Below are positions 18,986 to 27,624 of a DNA stretch of 64,000 bases, piece by piece. Within the stretch, counting starts at the first letter, position 1, and every line of letters begins with the position of its first letter. The position numbers and the translations under genes were made by a program. Source of the stretch: Sphingomonas sp. S-NIH.Pt15_0812 (GTDB taxonomy: Bacteria; Pseudomonadota; Alphaproteobacteria; Sphingomonadales; Sphingomonadaceae); the NCBI RefSeq assembly GCF_003951315.1, contig NZ_QLJH01000003.1, positions 172,739 through 236,738 on the forward strand, written 5' to 3'. The notes beneath the pieces were generated by a model that made no database searches, was not told where the DNA came from, and saw nothing but the letters and a program-made list of their open reading frames with translations.

Positions 18986-20209
18986 ATGATCCTCGCCCTG
19001 CTACTCGCCGCCGTGCCCGCGCCTGCACCCGATACCGTCCCCGCCCGTGTCGACCGCATCCTCGCGCGCGCGCCGGTGATCGACGGGCATAACGACCTCG
19101 CCTGGGAACTCCGTGCGCATCAGGGCGGCGACGTGACCGCGATCGACCGCGACGGCGGCGCGCTGCCGCATCCGCTCCAGACCGATCTCGCCCGGCTGCG
19201 GCGCGGGCATGTCGGCGGGCAGTTCTGGTCGGTATGGATTCCGCCCGAGGTGACCGGCCCGCGCGCGGTCGAGATGACGCTGGAGCAGATCGACCTGGTC
19301 CGCCGCATGGTCGATCGCCATCCGCGCGACCTGGCGCGCGCCGGCACCGCTGCCGAAATGCGGCGGGTCATGCGGGGCGGTCGCATCGCCAGCTTGATCG
19401 GGGTGGAGGGCGGCCACCAGATCGACGGGCGGCTGTCGGTGCTGCGGCAATATCATGCGCTCGGCGTCCGCTATCTGACGCTGACCCATACGCGCAGCCT
19501 GGCCTGGGCGGATTCCGCGACCGACGATCCGATCAGCGGCGGCCTGTCGCCGTTCGGCCGGCGGGTGGTGGCGGAGATGAACCGGATCGGCATGATCGTC
19601 GATGTCAGCCATGTCGCCGACGCCACGGTGCGCGCGGCGCTGGCCGTGTCGCGCGCGCCGGTGATCGCCTCGCATTCCGCGGCCCGGGCGCTGGCGGATG
19701 CGCCGCGCAACCTGCCCGACGACCTGCTCGCCGCGATCGGCGCGCGCGGCGGGGTGGTGATGGTCAATCTCTACCCCGCCTTCCTGTCGACGGACTGGCG
19801 CGGCTGGGACCGGGCACGGACCGACTATGCCAAGAGCGTCGGCGTGCCGGCGGATGTCTATGGCCCGCGCAGCCCCGCGCCGCTGATCGCCTGGGACGCC
19901 GCGCATCCGATGCCGCGCGTCACCGCCGCCACCGCCGCCGATCATGTCGAGCATGTCGCCCGCCTCGCCGGGCGCGGCGGCATCGGCCTGGGTGGCGATT
20001 ATGACGGGATCAACGGCACCGCGCCCGCCGACATGGCCGGGGTCGACGGCTATCCGGCGCTATTCGCCGAACTGGCGCGGCGCGGCTGGCGCGACGCCGA
20101 TCTGGCGGGACTGGCGCAGGGCAATATCCTGCGGCTGATGGACCGGGTCGAGGCGCTGGCCCGCCCGACCGACCCGGCCGACGACGCGATCGATCCGCTG
20201 GCGCGCTGA
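18986..20209 (+). CDS. Membrane dipeptidase (peptidase M19)
   Basis: A 407-residue zinc dipeptidase of the renal-dipeptidase family. The metal ligands are seen as VIDGHNDLAW (HxD), GVEGGHQIDG (Glu), VDVSHVAD and IASHSAARAL (His residues). The hydrophobic N-terminus (MILALLLAAVPAPAP) is a signal peptide, placing it in the periplasm. The ATG at 18986 has GGGAG nine bases upstream and starts at the signal peptide; the in-frame ATG at 18971 adds five polar residues. Members hydrolyse D- or L-Xaa dipeptides. Confidence 0.92.
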   Translation: MILALLLAAVPAPAPDTVPARVDRILARAPVIDGHNDLAWELRAHQGGDVTAIDRDGGALPHPLQTDLARLRRGHVGGQFWSVWIPPEVTGPRAVEMTLEQIDLVRRMVDRHPRDLARAGTAAEMRRVMRGGRIASLIGVEGGHQIDGRLSVLRQYHALGVRYLTLTHTRSLAWADSATDDPISGGLSPFGRRVVAEMNRIGMIVDVSHVADATVRAALAVSRAPVIASHSAARALADAPRNLPDDLLAAIGARGGVVMVNLYPAFLSTDWRGWDRARTDYAKSVGVPADVYGPRSPAPLIAWDAAHPMPRVTAATAADHVEHVARLAGRGGIGLGGDYDGINGTAPADMAGVDGYPALFAELARRGWRDADLAGLAQGNILRLMDRVEALARPTDPADDAIDPLAR

Positions 20210-20216
20210 CGCCGGA

Positions 20217-21131
20217 TCAGCCGGGCAGGCGGGCGAGTGGCTGCCCCGCCCGGATCGCCCGCCCCTCCACCAGTTCGGGTGCGAGGCGGACGCCGGCGGG
20301 CAGGAAGACCAGGATGGTCGAGCCATGTTCGAACCAGCCCATCTCCTCCCCCTTGGCGACCGGTGCGTCGCAGGCGAGGCGCGCGCCGCCCAGGTCGCGG
20401 ATCGACCGCTCGGTATCGACCAGGTGCAGGCGGATGCTCGCCACCAGGATCGCGGCGACCGGCACCAGCAGGATCGGCAGGCCCAAAGGCTCCACCCGCG
20501 CCTCGATCACCGCGCGCTCGTTGCGGCAGAACAGCCGCTCGACCCGCTTGAGCGCGATCGGATTGACGTTCCAGCAGTCGCCCGAGCGATAGGTGACGCC
20601 CTCCACGCGCAGGTCGTGCGGCGCGTGGAAACGATGGTACATGCCCGCCGTCAGCCGCAGCGTGACGAACGATCCGTCCCGGAACCGCTCGACCAGCCTG
20701 GGGTCGGGGACCAGGTCGCCCAGCCGATAGGGGAAACCCTTCACCTGATAGGCACGGTCGCCCGCGATCCGGCCATGCGCGCCGACGATCGCGTCGCAGG
20801 GACTGGCGATCACCGCCGGATCGGGATCATAGGGCCGCGCGCCGGGCTTCAGCGCGCGGGTGAAGCCGTCGCGCAGGGATCGGAAGCGCGGGGTCGCCGC
20901 ATCGCTCAGGTCGACGCCGGCGAACGTGCGCCACAGCGCCAGCGCCGGGATGCGGACCAGCGGATGCTGAACCTGCGCGATCCGCCCCACCAGCTGCGTC
21001 GCCCAGCGGCGCGGCAGGCGATTGGTCAGCAGGAAGTTGATATCCTCCTGCATCAGCAGCCGCATCCATCCGCGCGGCGCCTTGGCTGTCGTCATCGTGT
21101 CGATCCCGTCTGTCCCGATCATGTCTGTCAT
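20217..21131 (-). CDS. psd: Phosphatidylserine decarboxylase-family protein
   Basis: A 304-residue pyruvoyl enzyme. IASPCDAIVG, LTAGMYHRFHAPHD and EEMGWFEHGSTILVFLPAG match PSD family blocks; the autocleavage motif is HGST where the Ser would become the pyruvoyl group. It should turn phosphatidylserine into phosphatidylethanolamine at the inner membrane. A PmtA-like methyltransferase at 23530 could use that PE. It is divergent from the class III aminotransferase (32-base gap). In-frame ATG codons at 21131, 21122 and 21095 are all possible; the first is given. A housekeeping Psd of another type may exist elsewhere in the genome. Confidence 0.87.
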   Translation of the reverse strand: MTDMIGTDGIDTMTTAKAPRGWMRLLMQEDINFLLTNRLPRRWATQLVGRIAQVQHPLVRIPALALWRTFAGVDLSDAATPRFRSLRDGFTRALKPGARPYDPDPAVIASPCDAIVGAHGRIAGDRAYQVKGFPYRLGDLVPDPRLVERFRDGSFVTLRLTAGMYHRFHAPHDLRVEGVTYRSGDCWNVNPIALKRVERLFCRNERAVIEARVEPLGLPILLVPVAAILVASIRLHLVDTERSIRDLGGARLACDAPVAKGEEMGWFEHGSTILVFLPAGVRLAPELVEGRAIRAGQPLARLPG

Positions 21132-21163
21132 CGCCGCGTCACGCCGATGGGGTTGGTGGCGCC

Positions 21164-22825
21164 ATGCATCCGCTCCTGCTTCCGCTCGCGGCCGCCACCG
21201 GCCTGCTCGCCGCCACCCAGGGCCGCCGCCGGCTCGCTTTGTCGCGCGCCAAGCATCCCTCGCTCGGCGGCCATGTCCGCATGGCGAAGCGAGTGGCGGG
21301 GCAATTGCCCTTCTACGATTACGGCGACGACCGCTTCTTCGAGGCGGACGGCGCGCCGGCTGAGATCGCGGCGCGGCGGCGCGCCTCGTTCGAGGCGCTG
21401 GCGACGCTCTTCGCCGAACGCTTTCCCAAAACGCTGGCGCTGACCCGCGAGACGCGCGAGGGCCTGTCCGACCTGCAATTCACCGGCCGCTACCGCGTGC
21501 CCTTCCAGTTCAGCCGGCGCGTGCGCGAGGCGCTCGGCGTCGGTGCGTTTCTCGACCGGTCGGAGGGGCCGCTGGTCTGGGATCTGGACGGCAACCGGCT
21601 GATCGACCTGACCGGCAGCTACGGCGTCAACCTGCTCGGCCACGACCTCTACAAGCAGACGATCCGCGAGGGCGTCGAGATGGCCGAGCCGCTGGGACCG
21701 GTGCTCGGCGCGCTGCATCCGGTGGTGGCCGATAATGTCGCGCGGCTGCGCGCACTGTCGGGAATGGACGAGCTGTCGTTCCACATGTCGGGCACCGAGG
21801 CGGTGATGCAGGCGGTGCGACTGGCCCGCTATCATACCGGACGGCGGCGGCTGGTGCGCTTCGCCGGGGCCTATCATGGCTGGTGGGGCGATGTGCAGCC
21901 GGGCGTCGGCAACCCCGTGCCCGCCGACGGCACGCTGACGCTGGCCGACCTGTCGGAACGGACGCTGAAGGTGCTGGCGACCCGGCGCGACATCGCCTGC
22001 GTGCTGGTCAACCCGCTCCAGGCGCTGCACGCCAATGGCGGCGCGCCGTCCGACGGGCAGCTGGTCGCGGGGCGCGGCGGCGGGCGCCAGGTGGCGCGCG
22101 CCGATTATGCCGCCTGGCTCCAGCGGCTGGCGGCGACCTGCCGGGCGAACGGCATCGTGCTGATCCTGGACGATGTGTTCATGGGCTTCCGCCTCGCCCC
22201 CGGCGGCGCGGCGGAATATTTCGGGGTGGAGCCGGACCTGGTCACCTATGGCAAGACGCTGGGCGGCGGCCTGCCGGTCGGGGTGCTGGCGGGCCGCGCG
22301 GCGCTGATGAAGCGCTGGCGCGACGACCGGCCCGGCGACATCTGCTTCGCACGCGGCACGTTCAACGCGCACCCCTATGTGATGGCCGCGATGAACGCCT
22401 TTCTCCGCCGGCTGGAGACGCCAGCGGTGCGGGCGCTCTATGCGGACATGGATGCGCGCTGGCGCGGCCGGGCCGAGCAGCTCAACGCCCGCCTCGCCGC
22501 CGAGGGCCTGCCGCTGCGGGTCGCGCATCTGACCACGGTGTGGACGGTGCTGCACGATGCCCCCTCCGCCTATAACTGGATGCTGCAATATCATCTCCGG
22601 GCGGCGGGACTGGCGCTGAGCTGGGTGGGCACGGGGCGGCTGATCTTCAGCCTCGACATCGACGACGCGCTGTTCGCGGAGATCGTCGAGCGGTTCGTCA
22701 CCGCCGGACGGGCGATGCGCGATGGCGGCTGGTGGTGGCACCCGGCGGGCGCGACCGACAAGAGCGTCCGCCGCCGCCTGCTGCGCGAGATGATCGCGGT
22801 GCGCTTGGGGCGGGGCGTGGCTTGA
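21164..22825 (+). CDS. Class III PLP aminotransferase / aminomutase-like protein
   Basis: A 553-residue fold-type I PLP enzyme, nearest in look to glutamate-1-semialdehyde aminomutase. The PLP Asp is in ILDDVFMGFRL and the Schiff-base Lys in VTYGKTLGGGLPVG. GTEAVMQAVRLAR and AYHGWWGDVQPG are also typical. It is about 120 residues longer than GSA aminomutase, with an N-terminal extension of about 110 residues that starts hydrophobic (LLLPLAAATGLLAA) and may anchor or export it. Its location in a lipid gene cluster suggests a modified amino lipid, but that is inference. Confidence 0.8.
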   Translation: MHPLLLPLAAATGLLAATQGRRRLALSRAKHPSLGGHVRMAKRVAGQLPFYDYGDDRFFEADGAPAEIAARRRASFEALATLFAERFPKTLALTRETREGLSDLQFTGRYRVPFQFSRRVREALGVGAFLDRSEGPLVWDLDGNRLIDLTGSYGVNLLGHDLYKQTIREGVEMAEPLGPVLGALHPVVADNVARLRALSGMDELSFHMSGTEAVMQAVRLARYHTGRRRLVRFAGAYHGWWGDVQPGVGNPVPADGTLTLADLSERTLKVLATRRDIACVLVNPLQALHANGGAPSDGQLVAGRGGGRQVARADYAAWLQRLAATCRANGIVLILDDVFMGFRLAPGGAAEYFGVEPDLVTYGKTLGGGLPVGVLAGRAALMKRWRDDRPGDICFARGTFNAHPYVMAAMNAFLRRLETPAVRALYADMDARWRGRAEQLNARLAAEGLPLRVAHLTTVWTVLHDAPSAYNWMLQYHLRAAGLALSWVGTGRLIFSLDIDDALFAEIVERFVTAGRAMRDGGWWWHPAGATDKSVRRRLLREMIAVRLGRGVA

Positions 22826-22836
22826 AGCGCCATGCG

Positions 22837-22918
22837 CTCCGGCGAACGCCGGAGCCCAGGGTTGCTACATGCAACAGGCGTTGTCGCCCTCGGCCCTGGG
22901 TTCGGGCGTTCGCCGGAA
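22837..22918. repeat. REP-like double inverted repeat
   Basis: Long imperfect inverted repeat with 25-base arms (22837-22861 and 22894-22918); the left arm itself contains a perfect hairpin CTCCGGCG AA CGCCGGAG (22837-22854). It lies in the convergent gap between the aminotransferase and the membrane protein gene and probably also terminates both transcripts. Confidence 0.7.
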
Positions 22919-22933
22919 CATGGGAGGCCGATC

Positions 22934-23533
22934 TCACACCGCTTCGTGGCGATCGATCCGCTCGCCCTTGAGCAGCCGCAACGGCGCGCCCTTGTAGAGG
23001 CGGAAGTCGTTGAACGGATCGGTGACGATCTTGGTCGCCCAGACCAGCCCCGTCTCCACGTCATATTGCGCGAAGAGCTGGAGCGAGCGGACGATGATCG
23101 CGCCGATCCCCAGGACCAGCCAGCCGATCCCGACATGGCGCAGATAATCCATCACCCCCGCCGGCCTCTCCAGCGTGTCGAACAGCGTCGGCGTGGCGAG
23201 CAGCACCAGCGGCACCGACACCCAGACGCTCATCAGCACCCATTTGCGGAAGAGGTTGTAGCCCAGCTTGATCTCTTCCTTATGTTCGTGGCTGGCCTGG
23301 TTCACATGGTCGTAGGTCTTCGGCTCGAAGAAGAAATGCCCCGCCTGCCGGCTGGTCATCGCCACGCCCCAGGCGAGCAGGCTGGCGACCGCCGGATCGA
23401 CCAGCAACAGGCAATAGGCGACCATGAAGGTGCAGGCGCTGACGAAATGCAGGCTCTGGTTGACCAGGCTGTGATGATAGTAGCGATGGTCGTCCCACCG
23501 CTGTTCGGCGAGTTGCGCGCGGAAGTTGCTCAC
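22934..23533 (-). CDS. Mpo1-like (DUF962-like) membrane protein
   Basis: About 199 residues with three or four hydrophobic segments. YYHHSLVNQSLHFVSACTF and RQAGHFFFEPKTYDHVNQ place His residues at the start of one helix and after another, reminiscent of Mpo1/DUF962 proteins, which in yeast oxidise 2-hydroxy fatty acids in a Fe-dependent way. The similarity is weak and the call tentative. The GTG start overlaps the methyltransferase stop as GTGA (23530-23533), so the two are translationally coupled; this argues for a role in lipid metabolism. Confidence 0.6.
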   Translation of the reverse strand: MSNFRAQLAEQRWDDHRYYHHSLVNQSLHFVSACTFMVAYCLLLVDPAVASLLAWGVAMTSRQAGHFFFEPKTYDHVNQASHEHKEEIKLGYNLFRKWVLMSVWVSVPLVLLATPTLFDTLERPAGVMDYLRHVGIGWLVLGIGAIIVRSLQLFAQYDVETGLVWATKIVTDPFNDFRLYKGAPLRLLKGERIDRHEAV

Positions 23534-24180
23534 TGGTCCTGTCCTTTGCCGCCGGCCGTCCGGCCGAAGCGCACGAGCGAGAAATGGCCGAAGGGCGCGA
23601 TCGGCCGCGCCTCCAGCAGGGTGACGTCGGGCCGGCTGGCGACCCAGTCGCTGTAGAGCGAGAAGGGAAATTCGGTGCGGAAGCCCAGCCGGCTGGTGAC
23701 CGGCATCAGCCCCCGCTCGATCGCGCCGCGCAATCCGCCATCGGCGCTGACGCGGGTGGTGATGACGATCTCGCCGCCCGGCCGGCAGACGCGGGCGCAT
23801 TCGTCCAGCGCGCGCAACGGATGCGGCACGGCGGAGACGACATATTGGGCGACCACCACGTCGAACGCATGGTCCGGATAGGCAAGCCGCTCGGCATCGC
23901 CGATCTCGATCGCCTCGACATTGGTCAGGCCCAGCCGCGCGACCCGCCCGCGCGCCTTGTCCAGCATCGCGTCGGACAGGTCGACGCCGGTGATGCGGCT
24001 GCTGCGGCGATAGCGGGGCAGCGAGATGCCGGTGCCCACCCCCACTTCCAGGATGCGGCCGCCGACCCGCTCCGCCGCGTCGATCGCGACCGATCGGCCC
24101 TGGCGGAACACCGCCCCGAACACGAGATCATAGATCGGCGCCCAACGATCATAGGCCTTGGCCACGCCGATACTGTTCAT
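23530..24180 (-). CDS. pmtA: PmtA-like SAM-dependent phospholipid N-methyltransferase
   Basis: About 216 residues, class I methyltransferase. Motif I is ILEVGVGTGISLP, followed by ITGVDLSDAMLDKAR, IEIGDAERLAYPDHAFDVVVAQ and a RVCRPGGEIVI strand. The N-terminus VAKAYDRWAPIYDLVFG is typical of the Rhodobacter-type PE N-methyltransferase, giving phosphatidylcholine precursors. Neighbouring psd fits. Start: ATG 24180 is given, but a TTG at 24192 (adding LATQ) has GAGGAG seven bases upstream and may be the real start. Coupled to the downstream membrane protein. A ubiquinone-type methyltransferase is a less likely alternative. Confidence 0.75.
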   Translation of the reverse strand: MNSIGVAKAYDRWAPIYDLVFGAVFRQGRSVAIDAAERVGGRILEVGVGTGISLPRYRRSSRITGVDLSDAMLDKARGRVARLGLTNVEAIEIGDAERLAYPDHAFDVVVAQYVVSAVPHPLRALDECARVCRPGGEIVITTRVSADGGLRGAIERGLMPVTSRLGFRTEFPFSLYSDWVASRPDVTLLEARPIAPFGHFSLVRFGRTAGGKGQDQ

Positions 24181-24410
24181 CTGAGTCGCCAACCAGAAAC
24201 TCCTCGTGCGGAAACCTGTCACGGACGGTCGGCGATATGTGACAGAGCCGCGTTGCACTTTTGCGATGTTTCGATGATGCCCGCCGTCATCGATCCGCCA
24301 CCGAAGCTTCACGGGAATGGCATCGGATTGACCCACTCCGCTGCTATGCCCTGCCGGCAACGAAGATGGGCGCGCGCTCAGCCGCGCGTCCCGCGATCGG
24401 GGGATCGGAC

Positions 24411-25343
24411 ATGGCCGAGATGCACGCTGTCAGGACGTTCGCCCGGGTGGGCGATACAGGCTCGCACCGACGCGCCGCACCGCCGCTGCCCGCCTGGCTC
24501 GCCCTGCCCGACCGGGACGGCGGCGACGAGGAGGACGGGCGCGCCCCCCGCCGGACCCGCTATCGCACCATCTTCGTCTCCGACGTGCATCTGGGCACCA
24601 GCGGCTCGAACGCGGCGATGCTGCTCGACTTCCTGAAGGCGCATGAGTGCGAGACGCTCTATCTGGTCGGCGACATCGTCGACGGCTGGCAGTTGCGCAA
24701 GGGCTGGTACTGGCCCCAGGCGCATAACGACGTGGTGCGCGCGATCCTGAAGATGGCCAAGCACGGCACCCGCGTGATCTACATCCCCGGCAATCACGAC
24801 GAGCATTTCCGCGACTATACGGGGCTGGAGTTCGGCGGCATCGAATTGCTGGACGAGGATGTGCATGTCACCGCCGATGGCCGCCGCCTGCTGGTGATCC
24901 ATGGCGACCAGTTCGACAATGTCGTCCTCTACCACAAGTGGTTGGCCTTTCTGGGCGACGGGGCCTACACCTTGCTCCTGAAGAGCAACGGCCTGGTCAA
25001 CTGGTGCCGCCGCCGCCTGGGCCTGCCCTATTGGTCGCTGGCCGCGCATATGAAGAAGCGGGTGAAGAACGCCGTGGCCTTCATCTCGCGCTTCGAGGAG
25101 GTGGTGGCGCACGCCGCCGCCGAGCGCCGGGTGGAGGGCGTGGTGTGCGGCCATATCCATTCGGCCGAGATCCGCCAGTTCGGCGAGATCACCTATTATA
25201 ACGACGGCGACTGGGTGGAGAGCTGCACCGCGCTGGTCGAACATGGCGATGGCCGGATGGAGATCATCGACTGGGCCGAACGCGACCGGCAACAGGAACT
25301 CGCCGCGCGCGAACGCCCGCGACCGACTCTGGTCACGGCCTGA
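24411..25343 (+). CDS. LpxH-like UDP-2,3-diacylglucosamine diphosphatase family phosphoesterase
   Basis: A 310-residue metallophosphoesterase. All metal motifs are intact: FVSDVHLG, VGDIVDGWQLRKGWYWP, IPGNHDEHF, VIHGDQFD and CGHIHSAEI. The DGW..K..YWP version and length are typical of alphaproteobacterial proteins annotated as UDP-2,3-diacylglucosamine diphosphatase, though some may act elsewhere in envelope metabolism. ATG 24411 follows GGGGGATC; the frame continues upstream without a good start. Divergent from pmtA. Confidence 0.83.
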   Translation: MAEMHAVRTFARVGDTGSHRRAAPPLPAWLALPDRDGGDEEDGRAPRRTRYRTIFVSDVHLGTSGSNAAMLLDFLKAHECETLYLVGDIVDGWQLRKGWYWPQAHNDVVRAILKMAKHGTRVIYIPGNHDEHFRDYTGLEFGGIELLDEDVHVTADGRRLLVIHGDQFDNVVLYHKWLAFLGDGAYTLLLKSNGLVNWCRRRLGLPYWSLAAHMKKRVKNAVAFISRFEEVVAHAAAERRVEGVVCGHIHSAEIRQFGEITYYNDGDWVESCTALVEHGDGRMEIIDWAERDRQQELAARERPRPTLVTA

Positions 25344-25702
25344 CGGGACGCCGGTCCTTCGCGAGACCGGGTTTCCGCCCCTGATCCGCCTCCATCCCGG
25401 AACGGAGCAACATCCACAAAGCATTCAAAACATTCTACAACTTACCCCGACCCTTGTCGGGGCAGATGGCCATCGCGATGGAACGCCGGCGCTCGCGACG
25501 ATCCCGCACAGGCCGGGACGAAAGCGAGGCGTTTCGAAGCCCCTGCACCCCCACCCTCCTCCGCGGCTCCGGGGCATGCCCGGCGGCACGGGATGTTTAC
25601 ACGCGCGCGCTTGCCGCTAGGGTCCGTCGCCATCGAACGGTCACGGACGATGACCGACCGGGCCCCGTGCCCGGAGCCGTGTATTTAGGGAGCGTATCTC
25701 GA
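25344..25702. other. Gene-free leader of the POT transporter
   Basis: A 359-bp gap. It holds a perfect 7-bp hairpin, CCCCGAC CCTT GTCGGGG (25445-25462), like the repeat near 17878, and an imperfect inverted repeat around 25620-25660. I see no gene; frames running through it lack SD and coding bias. Confidence 0.4.
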
Positions 25703-27508
25703 ATGGTGGACACCCCGACCGCGGACACCCCGCGCGAGCCGGACATCACCCATGTCAATCCCGCCGCCCAGGAAAGCTGGTTCGGCCATCCCCGCCAGCT
25801 GGCGCGCCTGTTCACGACCGAGATGTGGGAGCGGTTCGGCTTCTACGGGATGCGGGCGCTCCTGACGCTGTATCTCACCAAGCATTTCGTGTTCGGCGAC
25901 CGCGAGGCGACCGGCCTGTACGGCGGCTATACCGCGCTGGTCTATCTGACGCCGCTGGTCGGCGGCTGGCTGGCGGACCAGTATCTGGGCTTCAAGCGCG
26001 CGGTGAAGTTCGGCGCGATCCTGATGTCGATCGGCTATTTCATCCTCTGCTTCGGCGGCGAAAGCGCCAGGCCGATCGCGACCATCGACGGCCAGCGCTA
26101 TGCGGTGCAGGTCGACCAGTCGGCGAGCGGCGGCGAGACGCAATATCTGATCGACAACGGCCAGCGGCTGAAGATCCAGGGCCAGGAGGACGGCAGCGCC
26201 GCGCTGGTCGCCGCGGACGGCCGCGTCACGCGCACCGTGGCCCCCGGCAAGCTGGTCGCGGGCGGCGAGCGCAGCGACCTCTACGTCACGATCATGCTGC
26301 TCGGCCTGTGCCTGGTGTCGGTCGGCAACGGCTTCTTCAAGCCCAATATCTCGACCATGGTCGGCGAGCTCTACGCGCAGGGCGATCGACGCCGCGATGC
26401 CGGCTTCACCATCTTCTACATGGGCATCAACCTGGGCTCGTTCCTGTCGCAGCTGCTCTGCCCCTTCCTGGCCGATGCGATCGGCTGGTGGGCCGGCTTC
26501 GGCCTGGCGGCGGCGGGCATGGTGTTCAGCTGGGCGTTGATCCAGTTCGATGGCGGCAAGCTGAGCGGCTATGGCGAGCCGCCGCTGGCGGTGCGCCAGG
26601 GCGGCAAGGACCGGGCGCTGGGCATCTATGCGCTGGCGCTGCTCGGCGTGCCGATCTTCTACCTGCTGTTCATCAACCTGATGAACGCGACGCCGCCGGT
26701 GCCCGGTTCGGGCATCATGGGCTATATCGCCAGCCTGTCGCTGATGGGCAAATTGCTGTTCGGCACCTTCCTGATCGGCGTGCCGGCGATCCTGATCTGG
26801 TCGGCGGTGAAGGGCGACCGGCGCGAATTCCAGATGATGCTGGCGGCGATGGTGATGATCGTCTTCAACGTCGTGTTCTGGACGCTGTTCGAACAGGCCG
26901 GTTCGTCGCTGACGCTGTTCGCCGACCGCAATACCGACCTGTCGGTGTTCGGCCTCTTCTCGATCTCGGCCGGGCAGACCCAGTTCTTCAACGCGCTGTT
27001 CATCATCCTGCTCGCCCCCGTCATGTCGGCGCTGTGGACGGGGCTGGCGCGGCGCGGGCTGGAGCCGTCGGTGCCGGTCAAGTTCGCGATCGCGCTGGTC
27101 GGCGTGGGCGCGGGCTTCCTGTTCCTGGTCTGGGGCGCGACCATGGTCGGCCCGACCTTCAAGGTCGCGATCTGGTGGCTGGCCGGCCTGTACTTCATCC
27201 ACAGCTTCGCCGAATTGTGCATCTCGCCGGTCGGCCTGTCGATGATCACCAAGCTGTCGATCGCGCGCATCGTCGGCATGATGATGGGCGTGTGGTTCCT
27301 GTCGATCTCGGTCGCGCAATATGTCGCCGGCATCGTCGCGCAGGTGGCGAGCGTGGAGACGGTGGGCGGGCAGGTGACCAACCTGAAGGTCAGCCTGGAC
27401 ACCTATACCGGCGTGTTCTGGACGATCGGCTGGATCGCGGTCGGCATCGGCCTGTTCCTGCTGCTGCTGTCGCCGCTCATCAAGCGCTGGATGCATGGCG
27501 TGAAATGA
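25703..27508 (+). CDS. Peptide:H+ symporter (POT/PTR family)
   Basis: A 601-residue inner-membrane di/tripeptide transporter. The N-terminal ExxERFxxYG signature is present (TTEMWERFGFYGMRALLTLY), as are FKPNISTMVGELY and a long hydrophobic pattern of about 14 helices. A roughly 90-residue insert after TM3 (residues 120-190, GGETQYLIDNGQRLKIQG...) is soluble and beta-like, a feature of some proteobacterial members. The start at 25703 suits the first family residues. It pairs functionally with exported peptidases in this window such as the M19 dipeptidase. Confidence 0.93.
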   Translation: MVDTPTADTPREPDITHVNPAAQESWFGHPRQLARLFTTEMWERFGFYGMRALLTLYLTKHFVFGDREATGLYGGYTALVYLTPLVGGWLADQYLGFKRAVKFGAILMSIGYFILCFGGESARPIATIDGQRYAVQVDQSASGGETQYLIDNGQRLKIQGQEDGSAALVAADGRVTRTVAPGKLVAGGERSDLYVTIMLLGLCLVSVGNGFFKPNISTMVGELYAQGDRRRDAGFTIFYMGINLGSFLSQLLCPFLADAIGWWAGFGLAAAGMVFSWALIQFDGGKLSGYGEPPLAVRQGGKDRALGIYALALLGVPIFYLLFINLMNATPPVPGSGIMGYIASLSLMGKLLFGTFLIGVPAILIWSAVKGDRREFQMMLAAMVMIVFNVVFWTLFEQAGSSLTLFADRNTDLSVFGLFSISAGQTQFFNALFIILLAPVMSALWTGLARRGLEPSVPVKFAIALVGVGAGFLFLVWGATMVGPTFKVAIWWLAGLYFIHSFAELCISPVGLSMITKLSIARIVGMMMGVWFLSISVAQYVAGIVAQVASVETVGGQVTNLKVSLDTYTGVFWTIGWIAVGIGLFLLLLSPLIKRWMHGVK

Positions 27509-27513
27509 TCGCG

Positions 27514-27548
27514 GGTGAGTCGCTCCGAGACGATCGGCGCGACTCACC
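27514..27548 (+). terminator. Stem-loop after POT gene
   Basis: GGTGAGTCGC (27514-27523) and GCGACTCACC (27539-27548) are perfect 10-bp arms, 5 bases past the POT stop. No clear U-tract, so either a weak terminator or a 3'-end stabiliser. Confidence 0.55.
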
Positions 27549-27624
27549 GCTTGGCTAAGTCGCGGAAACGGCGCATCTTTGCGGGCAGGCGTGGTTAACG
27601 ACGCCGCAGCAAGAGAGGAAGCCG

